Shown here in pieces: positions 63,424-64,000 of a stretch of 64,000 bases of DNA. This DNA is from Rhodothermus sp. (GTDB lineage: Bacteria > Bacteroidota > Rhodothermia > Rhodothermales > Rhodothermaceae), in assembly GCA_030950375.1 (NCBI GenBank), contig JAUZRN010000015.1, forward strand, positions 41,183 through 105,182, given 5' to 3'. How positions within the stretch are numbered: position 1 is the first letter of the stretch; each line of letters begins with the position of its first letter. The notes below the pieces were generated by a model that was not told the DNA's origin, made no database searches, and saw nothing but the letters and a program-made list of their open reading frames with translations. A program made the translations under genes and the position numbers.

Positions 63424-64000
63424 TCAGTCAAAGGCGACCGTGGCCATCATCTCCTCAATGGTCGTCTCTCCCTGGAGCACGACCTCGCGGGCGGCTTCCT
63501 GCAGCGTCTGCATGCCTTCTCTGATGGCCTGCTCGCGCAGCGCATCCTCGTCAATCGCGTCACGAGCCGACACGATCATATGACGAATGGTTCGAGAAAA
63601 CCAGAGCGTTTCAGTGATCGCTCGTCGGCCCTTATAGCCAACGCCCTTGCAGACCGGACAGCCTGGATGCTGTCCGGCTCTGTAAAACGTCGTACGAGCA
63701 ATCTCCGCTTCCGTAAAGCCGAGCCGCGTGAGCAGTACCGGATCGGGATCCGGATCGGGCACCCGGCATCGGGGACAGACCTTACGGATCAGGCGCTGAG
63801 CCACCACCAGGTTGATCGCATAAGCAATCAAAAACGGCTCGATCCCCATCTTGTAAAGCCGACTCACCGCACTGGGCGCGTCGTTCGTGTGCAACGTCGA
63901 AAACGTCAGATGCCCCGTATTGGCCAGCTTGATGGCCAGCTCGGCCGTCTGTCGATCGCGCATCTCGCCGACCATCACGATGTCGGGGTCGTGCCGCAAA
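63424..64000 (-). CDS. PilB/GspE-type secretion or pilus ATPase, C-terminal part
   Basis: The frame is open to the end of the window, so the N-terminal domain and Walker A are outside. The visible part has LRHDPDIVMVGEMRD-type Walker B (RHDPDIVMVGEMRDRQTA) and the His box LTFSTLHTNDAPSA. The tetracysteine zinc motif (CPRC and CPVC, 37 residues apart) lies in the last third, as in GspE and PilB. Whether it drives type IV pili or type II secretion cannot be told from this part. It is convergent with the M1 peptidase, seven bases away. Confidence 0.93.
   Translation of the reverse strand, partial: LRHDPDIVMVGEMRDRQTAELAIKLANTGHLTFSTLHTNDAPSAVSRLYKMGIEPFLIAYAINLVVAQRLIRKVCPRCRVPDPDPDPVLLTRLGFTEAEIARTTFYRAGQHPGCPVCKGVGYKGRRAITETLWFSRTIRHMIVSARDAIDEDALREQAIREGMQTLQEAAREVVLQGETTIEEMMATVAFD

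Noticed and set aside
1..64000. CRISPR arrays, insertion sequences, prophage, rRNA and tRNA genes
   Set aside because: No regularly spaced repeats, transposase or integrase motifs, or tRNA T-arm consensus with matching arms were seen outside coding sequence.

Overview
The window is a gene-dense, GC-rich stretch of bacterial chromosome, largely housekeeping, with about 50 protein genes. I see no rRNA, tRNA, CRISPR array, insertion sequence or prophage. Several traits point to a thermophilic relative of the Bacteroidota, most like Rhodothermus (Rhodothermota): a SusC/SusD pair, TonB-dependent receptors, a DUF5916 outer-membrane protein, a DUF2851 protein, CarB without its C-terminal regulatory domain, a clade II (Sec/lipoprotein) nitrous oxide reductase, and two possible TAnnTTTG promoter boxes. 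The genus is an inference from protein style; I ran no search.

Layout. 1-2752: the end of a SusC-like receptor and a complete SusD, closed by a strong terminator. 2.9-8.3 kb: a long acyl-CoA dehydrogenase, then pyrF, DUF2851 and HDOD genes. 8.3-14.1 kb (minus): a TonB receptor with a small lipoprotein, then a glycogen pair glgA-glgC with a 75-residue unknown. 14.2-22 kb: a giant DUF4175 coiled-coil membrane protein, dprA, obgE, rnhA, a Ub-Mut7C RNase-like gene and a YigZ/IMPACT gene. 22.0-22.9 kb: an eroded stretch with a streptogramin-lyase-like pseudogene. 22.9-29 kb: DUF5916, a minus-strand operon psd-pssA-purS-clpS, and mtaB. 29.0-30.3 kb: an mntA/hepT toxin-antitoxin locus whose toxin gene is broken, plus decayed DNA. 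30.3-34.4 kb: carA-carB behind a leader terminator. 34.6-38.7 kb: tonB, a 58-residue membrane protein, a deoxynucleoside kinase, folK (also behind a leader terminator), a SemiSWEET and an aldehyde dehydrogenase.

38.9-47.1 kb is the most distinctive region. It is a nitrous oxide respiration island: two Rrf2 regulators with the same cysteine pattern, a lipoprotein cytochrome c, nosZ, a terminator-like hairpin, then nosB, nosD, nosF, nosY and nosL. No nir or nor gene is present, so within this window the system would only reduce N2O to N2. 47.1-49.0 kb: a CBS-pair protein, a YjbQ-like protein with a long C-terminal extension, and an A-type Fe-S carrier. 49.3-55.1 kb: a complete suf operon (sufB-C-D-S-E-T), followed at once by a 994-residue TPR plus sigma-54 activator. 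58-64 kb: a VOC protein, an overlapping TPM / zinc-ribbon-TPR pair, an M1 metallopeptidase with an apparent outer-membrane barrel at its C-terminus, and the end of a PilB/GspE ATPase.

The genes fit together in a few ways. The Suf system can supply Fe-S clusters to MtaB and perhaps to the Rrf2 regulators. carAB and pyrF belong to pyrimidine synthesis. psd and pssA make phosphatidylethanolamine. The best leads for something new are the peptidase-barrel fusion, the YjbQ-like protein, the broken HepT beside an intact MntA, the leader terminators before carA and folK, and the unusual sigma-54 activator joined to suf.
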